64,000 bases of DNA from the NCBI RefSeq assembly GCF_033118175.1, contig NC_083697.1, positions 20,930,001 through 20,994,000 of the forward strand, in the 5' to 3' direction. The notes under the pieces were generated by a model. That model was not told the origin of the DNA. It searched no databases and saw only the letters and a program-made list of their open reading frames with translations. This DNA is from Dama dama. Its lineage: Eukaryota; Chordata; Mammalia; Artiodactyla; Cervidae. Shown piece after piece: positions 36,146-47,928 of the stretch (within the stretch, counting starts at the first letter, position 1; the number at the start of each line of letters is the position of its first letter). Both the position numbers and the translations under genes were made by a program.

Positions 36146-36297
36146 GGAGACACAAAAGGTAGTTTAAAAATCCTTAGTGTGTAGAATTTTTCAGGCATTT
36201 ACTTTTGCAATATTGGGCTGAAATTAATAAAGCACTCGCCTCTGTTAAGGTGATTTCTTGCCTGTGTACTCCATTTCACCCTACATTTTCCCCCCAG

Positions 36298-36575
36298 CTT
36301 TATTGAGGTATAATTGATAAATAGAATTGTAAGATATTTAAAGTGCACATCATGGCGATCTGATATATGTATACATTGTAAAAGGATCTCCCATCTAGTT
36401 AACTTATAATATCCGTCACCTCACATATTTATCTTTTTTCATTTTTGGTGAGAACATTTGGGTTCTACTCTATTAGCAAATTTCATTTATACAAGACAGT
36501 GTTATCAATGACAGTCACCATGTTTTATACTTGATACTCAGGCCTTATTCTGCTTATAGCTGAAAGTTTTACTCT
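36298..36575 (-). mobile_element. Old L1 3'-end fragment
   Basis: TTTATTGAGGTATAATTGAT, GATCTGATATATGTATACAT, AACTTATAATATCCGTCACC, TTATCAATGACAGTCACCAT and ATTCTGCTTATAGCTGAAAG match an old L1 3' region in reverse complement. Confidence 0.72.
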
Positions 36576-36787
36576 TTCCTTCATTTTGCTTACACAACAT
36601 CTTAGATGGCTCCCACAGATCAAACCACATTCTTCAACAGCATTATTTCCAAATATGCCAGTGAAATCAGCAGACAGAAATGTTTGGGAAATGCTACGCC
36701 TTGAGGGAGTTTTTAGAGCCTTTACTATGTGTATTGGCATGTGTTTACTTACTATGTGCTAATGTGAATTTTTAATCTCCAGGGAGG

Positions 36788-36828
<41 letters not shown>

Positions 36829-37170
36829 ACACACAGTGTTTCCTAAACTTATTTGATCAAAGAGATATTTTGCAAAGAGGAAGAGCATGTCTATCTGGTT
36901 TTGTGCGCCATAAAACATACTTCAGAGAATAGCTGTTTAGTCCCCACCACCCTGCCTCCAACACCCTCTCTCCCTCATTCCTATCCCATTGCTTCTGACA
37001 TTGATTGGCAAGAGTTAAGCTGGTTCTCATTATAATTCTGAGTACCAGTAAAAATTGCCATAGTAAGATATAAGTACTGTAAATATATTTTCTTCACAGC
37101 CCATTGGGCTTTTGCTAGCCCTCTAAAGCCGTAGAATATAGACTCTATGTTAAATCACAAAATCTGACCA
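36576..37170. other. Unassigned sequence around a TG microsatellite
   Basis: No gene recognised. The TG tract is listed separately. Confidence 0.45.
36788..36826 (+). repeat. (TG)19 microsatellite
   Basis: Thirty-nine bases of uninterrupted TG repeat, followed by AGACACACAG. The length makes it likely to be polymorphic. Confidence 0.97.
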
Positions 37171-37186
37171 ACACTCGCTCTTTAGT

Positions 37187-37454
37187 TGAAGGAAATGGCA
37201 ACCCACTCCAGTATTCTTCCCTGGAGCATCCTGTGGACTCAGGAGCCTAGTGGGCTGCTGTCCATAGGGTCACACAGAGTCGGACGCTACTGAAGCAACT
37301 TAGCATGCATACATGCATTGAAGAAGGAAATGGCAACCCACTCCAGTATTCTTGCCTGGAGAATCCTGTGGACAGAGGAGCCTGGTGGGCTGCCGTCTAT
37401 GGCAGAGTCTACTCACACAGAGTCGGACACAGCTGAAGTGACTTAGCAGCAGCA
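37187..37454 (+). mobile_element. BOV-A2 SINE, two BovA units
   Basis: Two BovA monomers are joined at about 37300-37322 (GCATGCATACATGCATTGAA), ending in the GCAGCAGCA tail. A 10-bp TSD, GCTCTTTAGT, lies at 37177-37186 and 37455-37464. The second monomer has a small rearrangement, CAGAGTCTACT, at about 37403-37413 where the consensus reads GGGTCG. Confidence 0.96.
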
Positions 37455-37464
37455 GCTCTTTAGT

Positions 37465-40205
37465 GGGAGCCAATGTTCCTTGACAATAAAGTTTATTGGG
37501 TTTCAAGAAATTCCCATCGGTATGCTACTGCATCCTGGTTTCTATTGAGAAAATTTGCAATGCATTGCACCCATGTTGAATTATCCCACAGATGGCAAAA
37601 CCTCAGCACCTGAGAATGGGTGAGTATATATGTGGACTTCTAGATCATTTTATTTACTCTTTTCTCAGGTGGGATAAAGTACAAGGAGAGTGTTTGGTTA
37701 TATACAGGGAGGTCAAAATTGCTCATTGTATTAGAGCTTAAATTCTATGATGACAAATACCTATGGACCCTTGGCCTATTTCATGGTCAAACTCTGCCTT
37801 CTTTGTTTCTTCAGATCCTTACAAACTATTTCCCCATTTCTCCTTTCTTTGTACTCATCTTCTTGTTTTTTTTTTTTTTTTCATTTATAGTTGCCATATC
37901 ATTATCTTTTGCATCTAAATCTTTATGATTTTGTTCCATGTCATGTTCTAACAAGTTATATACACTTAATGACCAAATAGTTGCCTATTAATTTAGCTGT
38001 ACTCACTGAGAAAGATTTTCTGAAACAAAATGATAAGAGTTTAAAGTTATTTAAGTTCAAATTTTGCAAATATGAAAGCCATTTTGTTTTTACAAAATGA
38101 CTTAGGAACTTTAATACATGGTAATTATATTTTAATTATTAAGAATTTTATTTTAATGTAGAACAAAGATGTAAAAATAATGACATCATAATTCTGAACA
38201 AATTTTTCTCAAGTAAAGTCATGGAGAGATAATGAAAAAACAGCAAAGTTTTAAAAATCTATGTAGACATTTTCTTTGGACACTATTTAGGATTTTCTTT
38301 GAGATTGCAAATACTTTCCAACTTTCAAGACTGATAAGACAGCTTCTTGAGGCTCTAAAAAAATGGGTAAGTTTTATTACCCTTCAGGGTCTTTTCATCC
38401 TTTCATCTTCCTAAGGTGAATAAATTGTTTTCTATGCAGCGTTCAATCTATAGAACTTTTCTCTGGAGACTCAAATCTTCGTTTGCTCTTTGTAGCCATA
38501 TTTTAAAAATCCTATAATATTTTCCAGAGGAATAGGCTTTGGATATAGCCTCAATGGACTCAAATGTTAGGAATCTTAAGTAAAAATCAGCAAAGTTAAG
38601 AATTTTTTCTTATCTCATTGGTGAATGGTTGTTTTGTGGATATTAATATACTCCCTTGAACTTATAAAGTCCTTTATATTCTTAAAGGGAATTTTAGATC
38701 AATCATCTTATGAGAATCTGTCCTTATGCCCAGGACATAACTAGCTCTAAAGAAATAAAATATTGTGTTTATGAAGGGTACCTCCATTCATGGAAAGGAT
38801 CACAAGAGAATTGCAACCAGATTATATGTCTTGAAAAGGAGCTTTTTTTGTATTCAGATGCATAGGCACTGTTACGACTCACTTAAGGAACAATAATAAT
38901 GTGAAAGAACAAGGAAGGATTAATAGAAGTAAGGAATGAAAAGAGAGGGGCAGAGCATCCTTATGTCTTAGCCTTTGGGTAAATAAAAGGTTTTGGAAAA
39001 TGGAAATGAAATGGTCAAAGAAATATTGTAAGATAAGAAAAAAATCATATAAAGAAGTTCATAATGAAATCTTGTTCAGCGGTGCTCTCATCAGCCAGCT
39101 TCTTCAGATACATAATCGGTGCTCTCTTCGTTTCCCTTCCTTTTACAGTCTTCCCTCTTCCCTTTTACAGTCCACTTCTCTTCCTCCTTTACTCCTTACT
39201 TTTTCATAACGTGCTTTTTGGTGTTTATTGGTCGAGACAGAAAATTTTAAGTTGCTATGTCTGTGAGGAATTAATAATATTTTAAGTTAAAATTAGGTGC
39301 ATCAGATGGCTATTAATTCTAATCATGTCAGCAAAAAGATCAGGAAAAATATTTTTTTCCTTTTATATGTAATATTCCAGATTGCCAGCAATAGGTCCAT
39401 TAAACAATAGCTATTACTGGAAAATAATTCAAGAGGAAAGATTAGTGCCTAATAATTTTCCTGTATAGCAAATCCCATCTTCCAACTTTGCCATTGCATT
39501 TCTTTCTCATAGACTATGGCATGCTCTGTGGCCCTTTATGTTATTATACTTTGTAAAGGGCTTTCGATCAAAGCTGTAACCCCTATTGGCTATTCGGTGT
39601 TTAAAAAAATATGATTAGAACCCCAGGAAATTTTCCCTCCGCCCTGACATACTATTTCTCCACCCTTCTGACCCTCCTCCCTATTCTGGTTCATTAAATG
39701 TGTTAACAGAAAGGCTGTATCAACCCAGTGTGTGCATTTTCCATGATATTAAAAGTTTCTGGATTTAATTTGATTATATTAGAAAATGTATTTCCATAAA
39801 GAGGGTTGTTTTGTTGCTATTGATATCTCTTCTGATTTTCACTTTGAGTGATGAAACGGGCTTAGGAGTTTCACTTGCATGAATAAATTAGAAAGGGTCA
39901 ATTTAATAAGGTGATGAGTATAATATTTGACAAATATGGTGTCTGAGGTAACCGCTTTACCTCTTTCAACAGAAAACACTAAGTGATTTTTTTTTACATA
40001 ATTTACTGACTACAGCTGGATGATTCTATTTATCATGTATAGGGTAGGGATTTTGAATTACACAAAGTAGACATACATTTTGTGTGTAGAGAGAAAGCTG
40101 TATGTCAGGATTTGAAGATTCATAGACTTAAAGAATCTCATTTTTGGGATGTTTAAAGGCCTTTACATCAACCTGCTATTTAATGCACAAATCAACTCAC
40201 ATTCC
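37465..40205. other. 2.7 kb without clear repeats or exons
   Basis: No young ruminant repeat seen. A T-run lies at 37866-37881 and a CT-rich patch at about 39128-39195. A weak CR1/L3-like phrase lies near 40118-40200. Open frames are short. Confidence 0.4.
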
Positions 40206-40209
40206 AATA

Positions 40210-40400
40210 ACTACCATCTGCCAGGCTCTGTAATATGTGTTTTAGATACATGCTCACATTTAATTTTCCTATCAGGATTGTTGAAGAAGAAATTGCAGTT
40301 CACGGAAGTGAAATAATTTTCCCAGCTATCAATGCTGAGAGTTAAATTCAAGATTTGAACTGCCACCCACATGATTCTGTAAATGACGTTCTTTATGTTG
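40210..40400 (-). mobile_element. MIR SINE
   Basis: ATCTGCCAGGCTCTGTAATA, ACATGCTCACATTTAATTTT and TTCACGGAAGTGAAATAATT, followed by TTCCCAGC and AGATTTGAACTGCC, follow reverse-complement MIR. Confidence 0.65.
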
Positions 40401-40784
40401 CTGCCCCATTGTTTGAGCCTGTGAAATGACTTATACCGAAGAATCCGAGAAGACTGTTTTCTGGTCAGCCAAGTTCAGATTAACCTGTTCCCAGACTGTA
40501 GCTGGAAGCAGTTTCTCTCTTAGTACCTCAAACATCAAGCCCAAGCCTCTATAAATATTTCAAGATGCTCGGACTTACATTTGTAGATCCAAATCCACTG
40601 TTCTCTTCCAGTAAAGAGGGGAACCATGCCTATAGAGGGTAATATCAACTGAAGGAGAAATATCAAATTGTCTTCTAAACGAGTTGTCCAACTTGAGATA
40701 TAGTGTTTATCTCTCATCCAAAGGAGAAAAAAAAATCATAGTTTGGAAACAACCCACAGTGGGTCTGTACCACTTAGTCATTTT

Positions 40785-41407
40785 TTGTTGTTATTCAGTC
40801 GCTAAGTCATGTCCAACTCTTTGTGACCCCATGAACTACAGCGTTCCCTTACTATCCTTTGTCCTTTACTATCTTCCAAGGTTTGCTCAAATTTAAATCC
40901 ACTGAGTCAGTGACGCTATCCACCCATCCTATCCTCTGTCATCCCCTTCTCTTTTTGCCTTCAATCTTTCCCAGCATCAGGGTCTTTTCCTGTGAGTCGG
41001 CTTTTTGCATCAGGTGGCTAAAATACTGGAGCTTCAGCTTCGTAATCATTCCTTCCAATGAATATTCAGGTTGATTTCCTTTAGGATTGACTGGTTTGAT
41101 CTTGCAGTCTAACGGACTCTCAAGAATCTTGTCCAACACCGCAATTCAAAAGCATCAATTATTTGGCACTCAGCCTTCTTTATGGTCCAACTTTCACATC
41201 TGTACATGACTACTGGAAAAACCATAGCTTCGACTAGACAGATCTTGTTTTGCAAAGTGATGTCTCTGCTTTTTAATATGCTGTCTAGGTTTGTCATAGC
41301 TTTCCTTTCAAGAAGCATCTTTTAATTTCATGGCTGGAGTCATTGTCCGCAGTGATTTTGGAGCCAAGGAAATAAAATCTGTCTCTGTTGCAATTTTTTC
41401 CCCTTTG
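40785..41407 (-). mobile_element. BovB 3' fragment, diverged
   Basis: BovB in minus orientation runs from TTGTTGTTATTCAGTCGCTA at the left to CTGTTGCAATTTTTTCCCC at the right. It has several small deletions (for example near 41070 and 41310) and two disrupted minus-strand frames (40939-41139 and 41109-41318). It looks older than the other BovB copies. Confidence 0.92.
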
Positions 41408-41624
41408 TAGTTTATGGTACTCTATATCTATAGTGCCTCAGGTACTGTGTCCCAGTGATTAATTATTGTTCTGAACATTAGTTTCTTCATTAGTATAACT
41501 GAACTAGAACACATATCACATATCTTAAAAAATTGCTCTGAAAAGTTTAGTATTAACCTATAGGAGTTGATTATTACACTGCGAATCTTGGCTCTTTCCA
41601 TTTTAAAGTTTGTATTTAATACTA

Positions 41625-41835
41625 ATTGAGTAAGCACTTGCTGTATGCTGGAAAGTGCTCTGAGCATCTTATTAAAACATGTCTTATCTCACTTGACCTT
41701 TATAATAACCCTACCACATAGGTACTATTATTACCTTTATATTATAGATAAGGAATCTGTTACTGAGAGCAATTAAATACTTTGCTATTGCTAGTAAGTG
41801 AGAAAACCAGGATTGAAACTTGAGCAGTCAGAGAC
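41625..41835 (-). mobile_element. MIR SINE, well preserved
   Basis: TGAGTAAGCACTTGCTGTAT, TTATAATAACCCTACCACAT, AGGTACTATTATTACCTTTA, TTGCTAGTAAGTGAGAAAAC and AGGATTGAAACTTGAGCAGT form a nearly complete reverse-complement MIR. Confidence 0.8.
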
Positions 41836-42370
41836 CAGACAGAAATCAAAGAGGTTGATGGAAGTTAGAATGTGATACAGAAGTTGTTTGCATAGCTATT
41901 AATAGTCCTTCCACTTGGTACTAGCCTGGGGGCAGGATCTCAAAGCAGAAAAAGTAAACAAAAGAAAAGATATTTTTGGAAAGCCTTAGCATGAATACAA
42001 TTATCCAGGCCTTTCCCCTGAAGAGATGTCTCTCCCAGGTAGACTGGGTTGTCCACCTTGTCCTACACCAAGTTCCAACTGAAAAATCTATATGACTAAT
42101 GACAATGCATGAGGCAAAGAGCAGCTTTATTTTCAGATTACAGATGGAATTTATGATGTTGTCAGAGAGAAAATCATGACTTAGAGCCTCAGTAGAGTCA
42201 GAATGGATGCTTTTCTGAGACATAATATATGTGGAATGCTATAGCATAATTGGGATTTTTAAATATACTGTGTTTTAAAATTTAATACTGTGTTTTAAAA
42301 TTTAGCAGAAATTTTGAGATGAAAAATTGCAATAATGAACACTTAATTATAATTATATGATAAACTCCTA
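41836..42370. other. Unassigned sequence
   Basis: No gene recognised; contains the 20-bp tandem duplication at 42265-42304. Confidence 0.45.
42265..42304 (+). repeat. Exact 20-bp tandem duplication
   Basis: ATACTGTGTTTTAAAATTTA occurs twice with no spacer, at 42265-42284 and 42285-42304. Confidence 0.97.
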
Positions 42371-42374
42371 ATAA

Positions 42375-42520
42375 GATAAAGAGCTCTGGAGTCAGACCTA
42401 AGCTTAAATCCTGGTTTAGGCTATTGAATTTGGACAGTTTAAAAAAAAAACCATTTTGCACCTCAGTTACCTTCTCTGGCAAAGGGGGATAATAACTTTT
42501 AGGGTCATTTGAAATTGAAT
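42375..42520 (+). mobile_element. MIR SINE
   Basis: AGAGCTCTGGAGTCAGACCT, TAAATCCTGGTTTAGGCTAT, CACCTCAGTTACCTTCTCTG and GGGGATAATAACTTTTAGGG follow MIR sense order. An A-run interrupts it at 42440-42450. Confidence 0.65.
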
Positions 42521-42543
42521 GACTGTCAGTCAGTCAATTTGGT

Positions 42544-43465
42544 CAGTTCAGTCTCTCAGTCGTGTCTGACTCTTTGCGACCCCATCGACTGCAGCACGCC
42601 AGGCTTCCCATCGTTCACCATCTTCCAGAGCTTGCTCAAACTCATGTCTGTCGAGTCAGTGATGCCATCCAACCATCTCATCCTCTGTCATCCCCTTCTC
42701 ATCAATCATTCCCAGCATCAGAGTCTTTTCCAATGAGTCAGTTCTTCACATCAGGTGGCCAAAGTATTGGAGCTTCAGCTTCAGCATCAGTCCTTCCAAT
42801 GAGTAGTCAGGACTGATTCCCTTCAGGACTGACTGGTTTGATCTCCTTACAGTCCAAGGGACTCTCAAGAGTCTTCTTCAACACCACAGCTCAAAAGCAT
42901 CAATTCTTCAGCGCTCAGCTTTCTTTATGCGCCAACTCTCACATCCATACATGACTACTGGGAAAACCATAGCTTTGACTAGATGGACCTTTGTTGACAA
43001 AATAATGTCTCTGCTTTTTATGCTGTCTAGGTTGGTCATAGCTTTTCTGCCAAGGAACAAGGGTCTTTTGATTTCATGGTTGAAGTCACCATCCACAGTA
43101 ATTTTGGAGCCCAAGAAAATAAAGTCTGTCACTATTTTCATTTTTTCCCCATCTATTTACCATGAAGTGATGGGACTAGATGCCATGAAGTGATGGGACT
43201 AGATGCCATGATGTTCATTTTTTGAATGTTGAGTTTTAAGCTAGCTTTTTCACTCTCCTCTTCCACTTTCATCAAGAGACTCTTCAGTTCCTCTTCGCTT
43301 TGTGCCATGAGGGTGGTGTCATCGTATATCTGAGGTTATTGATATTTCCCCCACAATTTGATCCCAGCTTGTGCTTCATCCAGCCTGGCATTTCGCATGA
43401 TGTACTCTGCATAGAAGTTAAATAAGCAGGGTGACAATATACAGCCTTGATGTACTACTCCTTTT
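42544..43465 (-). mobile_element. BovB 3' fragment, 0.9 kb
   Basis: BovB in minus orientation runs from the CAGTTCAGT tail at 42544 to TACAGCCTTGATGTACTACT at about 43440-43460. The catalytic YADD region near 43316-43330 has lost one base, and a 23-bp tandem duplication lies at 43160-43205. A minus-strand frame at 42908-43141 retains the FIFLGSKITVDGD and MVFPVVMYGCESW blocks. Inactive. Confidence 0.95.
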
Positions 43466-44520
43466 AAAACAATGCTCAATACACAGGAAGTCATTCAGTC
43501 AAATTCCTTTGGATGATATTAGATTGGATGTTGATAAATTTTTTGACTCTTTACCTGTTCCCTTTAGTTTTTCCTTAATTTATGTTGACTTTGTTTAAGA
43601 CTTTTCCATTGACTTGTCTAATATCTGTTATATTTAGTTATACCTCTGTATTCTCTATGCCATTTCTGCATGCATAATATCAGATTCATTTGTAAGATGG
43701 TTCCTTTTGTTGCATACAGGAATGCTCCTTTCAAGTGATCGAACCTTTTCTACAAATAATATATTCAAAATACCAAATTGAGTATTTTCTAATAGGGTTA
43801 ATTTTAAAGGACATTTCTGAGGGGGAAAAAAAAAAACCTTTTCCCATTATTTTCAATGGTAATGCTTTGATGTGGGAAGCTTATAAGCCAAACTGTGGTG
43901 TCAGAGTGACTGAGTTTTATCCTTGCTTACTCACAGTTAGTTTGGGAAATTTCTTAACCTCAGTTACCAAATCTTAATTCATCACCTAAATAATCTATAC
44001 CGACTTTGTATACACATCAGATATAACATTTGTTTAAAGTTGACTGTGATGATTTTTATATAATCACATATATTTTGTCTTAATTCTTAATCAGTTGATA
44101 TTTTAACTGTTAGAGATAAGAGTAATGAGAGGGGTATAGTGGAAAGATTAAATTCCTGCTCTACAATTTACCATATAGTAAGAACCATAAAGTTTTAAAA
44201 GTCTTGTAAAGTAGAACTTTTTTCATATAAATTTCAAAAAGCACAGTCATGAGTACCCAGACAGACACAGATGTATTTCTTTGTATTATCTCCCTAAACA
44301 AGAAAAATAGAAGCATTTTGCATCGAACAATATGAATTTTTATGATACTGAATTTGGACTGTGAATACAAGATCACACCATTTGCTTTGGGGAAGACATG
44401 CAGACAGATGGCTGTGCACAATGCAAGGGTTATATTAAATGTAAGAAACTGTCTTGCTCAGTTTTTTCTATAAACTCAAACCTTAAGATTTCTTTTGATT
44501 GAGTGCCACTGTTTCAAAGA
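43466..44520. other. Unassigned sequence with a MIR-like patch
   Basis: About 43880-43990 shows a weak sense MIR (GGGAAATTTCTTAACCTCAG). The remainder is unrecognised, with no gene. Confidence 0.4.
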
Positions 44521-44524
44521 AGAG

Positions 44525-44740
44525 ATAATATAACAAAGTCAAGACTAGTTAAGAGCAAGAACTTTGACACCAGAAAGAAAAGGCTCCTAGAGTCATCCCT
44601 TTTTACTGACCAGCTGTGTGACCTTGGTCAGTTTTATTACCTCTCTAAGCTTAGATTTTTCTCACATGTGAGTAAGGATTTCTAATAGTACTCATCTCAT
44701 TGATTTGTCAAGAGAACTATAGAAGACAGGGCATTTAAAA
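44525..44740 (+). mobile_element. MIR SINE
   Basis: AGTTAAGAGCAAGAACTTTG, TGACCAGCTGTGTGACCTTG, GTCAGTTTTATTACCTCTCT and AGCTTAGATTTTTCTCACAT follow the MIR consensus. Confidence 0.72.
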
Positions 44741-45048
44741 GCATCAACACAAGACTATATTGGTTTGAATCTTTAAATTCTCCTTGTGTATAAATAATTA
44801 ATATCCTTGTGATTAAATAATCCTTTTGTATAAAACACAAAAAGGATAGTCTGTGTAATATATGGTTCACCCAGTAGGGTCAGGACGGTCTGAGGCATGC
44901 TCTTGTAAGACTGAAAGCAACTCAAAGTCCTTGGGCCCATGACAGCCCAGACCGTAGAGCCTATTACTCCCATACCTGTTTCAGCTCAAAGGAGAAAGAA
45001 CAAATTCAGAGAAACAGCCTTGCAGGTAACCACTTCAGCACAGGAAAA

Positions 45049-45049
<1 letters not shown>

Positions 45050-45088
<39 letters not shown>
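45050..45088 (+). repeat. (CA)19 microsatellite
   Basis: Thirty-nine bases of uninterrupted CA. It lies 159 bp before a Bov-tA head but is not attached to its tail. Confidence 0.97.
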
Positions 45089-45091
<3 letters not shown>

Positions 45092-45246
45092 TCAGTGTTC
45101 TCTGAGGAGATAAGCTGGAGCCGGCTTCCCCACGAAGCTGGTGTCTGGGCATGGATGGGGGCCAGTGGGTGGAGGCAGTGTTTGTGGTGGTGATGGAGGG
45201 ATATGAGGAGGGTGATGAGAATTGCCACAAGCTGGAACCTCTGATT

Positions 45247-45440
45247 GGGCTTCCCTGGTGGCTCAGATGGTAAAGAACCTACCTACAATACAGGATTCAT
45301 TCCCTGGGTTGGGAAAATCCCCTGGAGAAGGGAATGGCTTCCCACTCCAGTATTCTTGCTAGGAGAATTCCATAGACAATGGCGCCTGGAAGGCTATCTC
45401 CACGGGGTTGCAAAGAGTTGGACAAATACTGAGCAACACT
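45247..45440 (+). mobile_element. Bov-tA SINE
   Basis: The head begins GGGCTTCCCTGGTGGCTCAG. A few bases are missing around the B-box region (CAGGATTCATTCCCTGGGTT). The BovA body ends at TACTGAGCAACACT. No TSD was clear. Confidence 0.94.
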
Positions 45441-45906
45441 GGTTAACAGGACTCTCTCAAAGTTTCTGAGCAACCAAAGGCTCTTTCTGGAAAATAGTGA
45501 AACACATCCCACTCGAATATTCAGCCATTTCTTAGCTCAGATAAAGAAAAGATGGCATAATCTTAGGACAGACTAGATTAGGTGGGACCACCTCTTATTC
45601 ATCTTTGTACCTTCAATATAAAACCTGAGGGGTTTCTGACACAGAATAGTCAGAAAATATAGCATTGTTTGGAATGGGTTAATTCTTGCCTCAGCTCTAC
45701 GGCTATTGGCTATATAGATTTAGAGGTATTTTAACTTTTAGTTTCCTACAGTTAAAAAAAATAAGGGACTGCCAGTAAATCTACCTTGAAGCCTTCCTTT
45801 GGTGATAAAATTAGATAAACTGCATTACATGTGATAAAATGTATTACATGTGAATTCTAGCAATCAAATGTAAGAATGGAAGGTGAGAGTTGTTTTAATG
45901 CTGTTA
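45441..45906. other. Unassigned sequence
   Basis: No gene or named repeat; a short repeated phrase, ATTACATGTGA, lies at about 45824 and 45843. Confidence 0.45.
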
Positions 45907-45917
45907 ATTGTTCAAGT

Positions 45918-46074
45918 GACAGAGGGTGAGATGGTTGGATGACATCACTCACTTGATGGACATGAGTTAGAGACAGTTCCAGGAGTTGGTGATGGACAGG
46001 GAAATCTGGCGTGCTAGAGTCCATGGAGTCGCAAAGAGTTGGACACAATTGAGTGACTGAACTGAATAGAACTG
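45918..46074 (+). mobile_element. Short BovB 3' end with TSD
   Basis: Only the last 157 bp of BovB were inserted, ending GACTGAACTGAATAGAACTG. The exact 11-bp flank ATTGTTCAAGT lies at 45907-45917 and 46075-46085. Confidence 0.95.
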
Positions 46075-46399
46075 ATTGTTCAAGTAATTCCAAGCACTAA
46101 GATTTTAGTGTTAATATTCTCAGTTTTCTCAATGACACTTTTCTAATAAATGAAATATAACATTTAAATAATTCATCCAATATAATTTCTTCATAAAAAT
46201 GTAATTAACAAATATTTTTGTCCTTATTGAACTGGATCTCATACAATAAAAATTTGTTCATTTGTTGTGGGCTTATTGCCTCTTCGTTGGCCTAATCTAA
46301 GTTTATGAATTTCATCCTTTCATGTAAACTTCTATGTGGGCTATGTTTACAATTCACAAGGTAAATAGTATGACTTTTTGCTATCTCTGTTAGGGTTGG

Positions 46400-46775
46400 A
46401 AAACTGCTTTAACAAACAATGCAGAAATTTTAGTGGCTTCACATAGTAAAACATATTTTTCTCTCCTGTGACTGTCCAATATGGATGTTCTCAGAAAGTT
46501 TTTCTGGTGGCTTTCCTCCAAGTGGTGATTCAGGGACTAAGGTTCCTTTCGTTGTGTGACTCTATTACTTAAGGCCTTGAAGTCATCTCTAAGGAAAAAA
46601 GAGTCTGGACGTTTGCTGGGGAGAGGGATTATTGGCTAGGCCTGGGAATGGCGTGGCATACTTCACTTTCATCCATGTCTCATTAGTCAAAACTTGGTCA
46701 TGTGGTTCCATCTAAAGGAGATGAGTCTTGAAACTATGGTCTCACTACATTCTCAAGAGAAAAAGCAAAAGGGAT
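46400..46775 (+). repeat. Old interspersed repeat, family unassigned
   Basis: TTAACAAACAATGCAGAAAT, then TTTTAGTGGCTTCACATAG, and near the end TTAGTCAAAACTTGGTCATG and TGGTTCCA resemble the same unnamed family as 19820-20295. Confidence 0.4.
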
Positions 46776-46844
46776 ATATTTGTTTCTGCCACAAGGGTAT
46801 TTCTAAATTTCCATTTATACATTTTTCTACATTTAAACTTTACA

Positions 46845-47928
46845 CTTTTTATTTTCTCTTGCAGTAGAGCCAATTAACAGTGCTGTGATAGCTTCAGGTG
46901 AACAGGGAAGGGACTCAGCCATACATACACATGTATCCACTCTCTCCCATAATCTCCCTCTCATCCAGGTTGTTCTGGTCATAATACTGAGCAGAATTCC
47001 ATATGCTATACAGTAGGTCCTTGTTGGTTATTCACTTTAAATATGGCAGTGTATATATAACCTTCCCAACCTCCCTAACTATCCCTTCCCCTCAACAACC
47101 ATAAGTTCATTTTCTAAGTCTGTGAGTCTCTGTTTTGTAAATAAACATTTGTATCATTTCTTTTTACATTCCACATGTAAAGAATGTCTTACGATATCCC
47201 TCACTCTCTGTCTTACTTCACTCAGCATGACATGGTCTAGGTGCATCCATGTTGCTGCCAATAGCATTAGTTAATTCTTTTTAATGGCCAAGTAATATTC
47301 CCTTGTATATATGTACCACATCTTCTTTATCCATTCCTCTGCCAATGTGTATTTAGGTTGTTTCCATGTCTTGGCTATTGTAAACAATGCTATAAAAAAC
47401 ACTGGGGTGCATCTATCCATTCAGATCATATTTTTCTTTAGATATATACCCAGGAGTGGGATTGTAGGATCATATGATGGCTTTATTTTTAGTTTTTTAA
47501 GGAACTTCTATACTGTTCTCCATAGTGGCTATACCAATTTACATTCCCATCAACAGTGTAAGAGGATTCCCTTCTCTCCATACCCTCTCCAGCGTTTGTT
47601 GTTCGTGGATTTTTTGATGATAGCCATTCTGACAGGTGTGAGGTGATAGCTCACTGTAGTCTGATTTGCAGTTCTCTAACAACTAGCAATGTTGAACATT
47701 TTTTCTTGTATCTATTGGCCATCTGTATGTCCTCTTTGGAGAAATGTCTGTTCAGGTCTTCTGCCAATTTTCTGAGTGGGTTGTTGTTTTGGTGCTGTTA
47801 GGCATCATAAACTGTTTGCAAATTGGAGACTAATCCCTTATCAGTCACAACATTTGCAAATATTTTCTCCCAATCTGTGAGTTGTCTTTTCATTCTGTTC
47901 ATTGTTTCCTTTTCTGTGCAAAAGCTTA
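46845..47928 (-). mobile_element. L1 3' segment of an inverted-5' insertion
   Basis: The left edge is the reverse complement of the L1 3' terminus (TTTTTATTTT, the A-tail side). Going right, it passes the 3' UTR (AGTAGGTCCTTGTTGGTTAT at 47011) and then the ORF2 end in antisense (ATTCCCATCAACAGTGTAAG). It stops at TGTGCAAAAGCTT (47916-47928). The next base begins L1 ORF2 in the opposite orientation. Confidence 0.92.

Noticed and set aside
44819..44846. Hairpin ATCCTTTTGT...ACAAAAAGGAT as a small-RNA precursor
   Set aside because: The stem is only about ten base pairs, with no extended pairing as expected of a microRNA precursor.
45050..45088. Regular repeats as a possible CRISPR array
   Set aside because: It is a pure CA dinucleotide tract without spacers, in a mammalian genome.
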